This document shows positions 63,421 to 64,000 of a stretch of DNA of 64,000 nucleotides, in pieces. Under the pieces are notes generated by a model that was not told the origin of the DNA, ran no database searches, and saw only the letters and a list, made by a program, of their open reading frames with translations. The DNA is from Liopterus haemorrhoidalis (taxonomy: Eukaryota > Arthropoda > Insecta > Coleoptera > Dytiscidae): contig OZ020620.1 of the NCBI GenBank assembly GCA_963971575.1, forward strand, positions 34,611,992 through 34,675,991. Reading direction: 5' to 3'. Position 1 is the stretch's first letter; each line of letters begins with the position of its first letter. The position numbers and the translations under genes are program-made.

Positions 63421-64000
63421 GTTATTAATAAATTTAATCGCATTATCTACAAAAGAGATGGTTTTTTCTTACATAAAAATACGTATAGTCAATTTAAAAG
63501 ACGTAAAAAAAATCTATCCCTATGTTCCCCAAAAGAGAAACACTTTGTCATGAAGTACGATTAATAAAAAGTCGCAAAAATTGACAAATCTGTAATTATG
63601 TTCCATAAAAGAGGAAAATTTGGGCAAAATATGGGTAATTTAAAAATCACAAAAACCACAAATCTGTATCTATGTTCCTCAACAGAGAAGCATTTTGTCA
63701 AAATAAACTATGAGTAACAAATTTAAGTCGTAAATTTTTTTTTTAAGCTATTTGACTATGTGGCCTATGCTCCTCTAAAAAGAAGGATTTTTGGAGAATC
63801 AACAATTTGAAATCAGACAAATGTGACCCTATTCTTCTCTAAAGAGAGGGATTTGTCAAAAATGCTAAATCGTAAAATATAGATAATACCGCTCCTCTGG
63901 TCCTAGAAAGAGTATTTCAAAAAACGAATAATAAATATAAAAATCGCAAAAAACATGATAAATCAGGCACTATGTTCCTAAAAAGAAGTATTAAGATTAA
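63420..64000. repeat. Degenerate tandem repeat, units of 60-95 bp
   Basis: The phrase TATGTTCC(C/T)(C/A)(A/T)AAAGAG recurs in degenerate form near 63521, 63597, 63671, 63766, 63828, 63889 and 63971, with AAAAATCGCAAAAA and GACAAATC(T)GT words between. It runs off the window end. Confidence 0.6.

Overview
The window is AT-rich animal genomic DNA, almost certainly from an insect. The evidence is the dense mix of mariner, hAT, PIF/Harbinger, piggyBac and pogo elements, short CCTAA (insect telomere-type) repeats, and one spliced trypsin-like protease gene. I cannot name the species. There is no prokaryotic organisation and I see no viral gene.

One host gene can be assembled with confidence. It is a secreted S1A (trypsin-like) serine protease on the minus strand, in seven exons between 52433 and 31827. 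All splice sites are GT..AG, reading phase is kept at every junction, and the product is 274 aa with signal peptide, activation site, His/Asp/Ser triad and a trypsin-type pocket Asp. Its introns total about 19.8 kb and are largely transposons. A possible orphan exon lies at 38866-38963. Nothing else looks like a conserved host gene.

Layout. 1-3.6 kb: dispersed repeats and a hAT MITE split by a 1.1-kb element with an internal tRNA-like module. 3.6-7.1 kb: a foldback-type element with arms of short degenerate repeats, a core array of 89-bp units, and a nested Harbinger-like element. 8-13.4 kb: a broken Tc1/mariner-type transposase, a Harbinger remnant, a second foldback-like repeat pair interrupted by two hAT elements, and a truncated LINE with an 18-bp target duplication. 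13.7-18 kb: repeat family C, a deleted hAT, and a mariner pseudogene split by a hAT MITE. 18.6-22 kb: two more tRNA-module elements, one nested. 22-27 kb: MITEs and a 9-unit tandem array. 27.8-31.1 kb: a ZBED-like hAT carrying a hAT MITE and a DD41D-type mariner. 31.8-52.4 kb: the protease gene with its transposon-filled introns, including a jockey/CR1-type LINE, at least four mariners, a piggyBac MITE and a pogo element with three insertions. 53.1-56.5 kb: a Mos1-like mariner whose terminal repeat was split by an element encoding a two-exon Myb/SANT protein. 56.6-64 kb: a long-TIR mariner remnant, a piggyBac MITE, minisatellites and hairpin MITEs.

Nesting is so deep, and target duplications so often intact, that relative insertion order can be read at many sites. 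The most unusual signals are two foldback-type elements with unrelated arm minisatellites but the same 89-bp core repeat, and a 1.1-1.2 kb element family whose copies carry tRNA-like pol III modules that differ more than their flanks.
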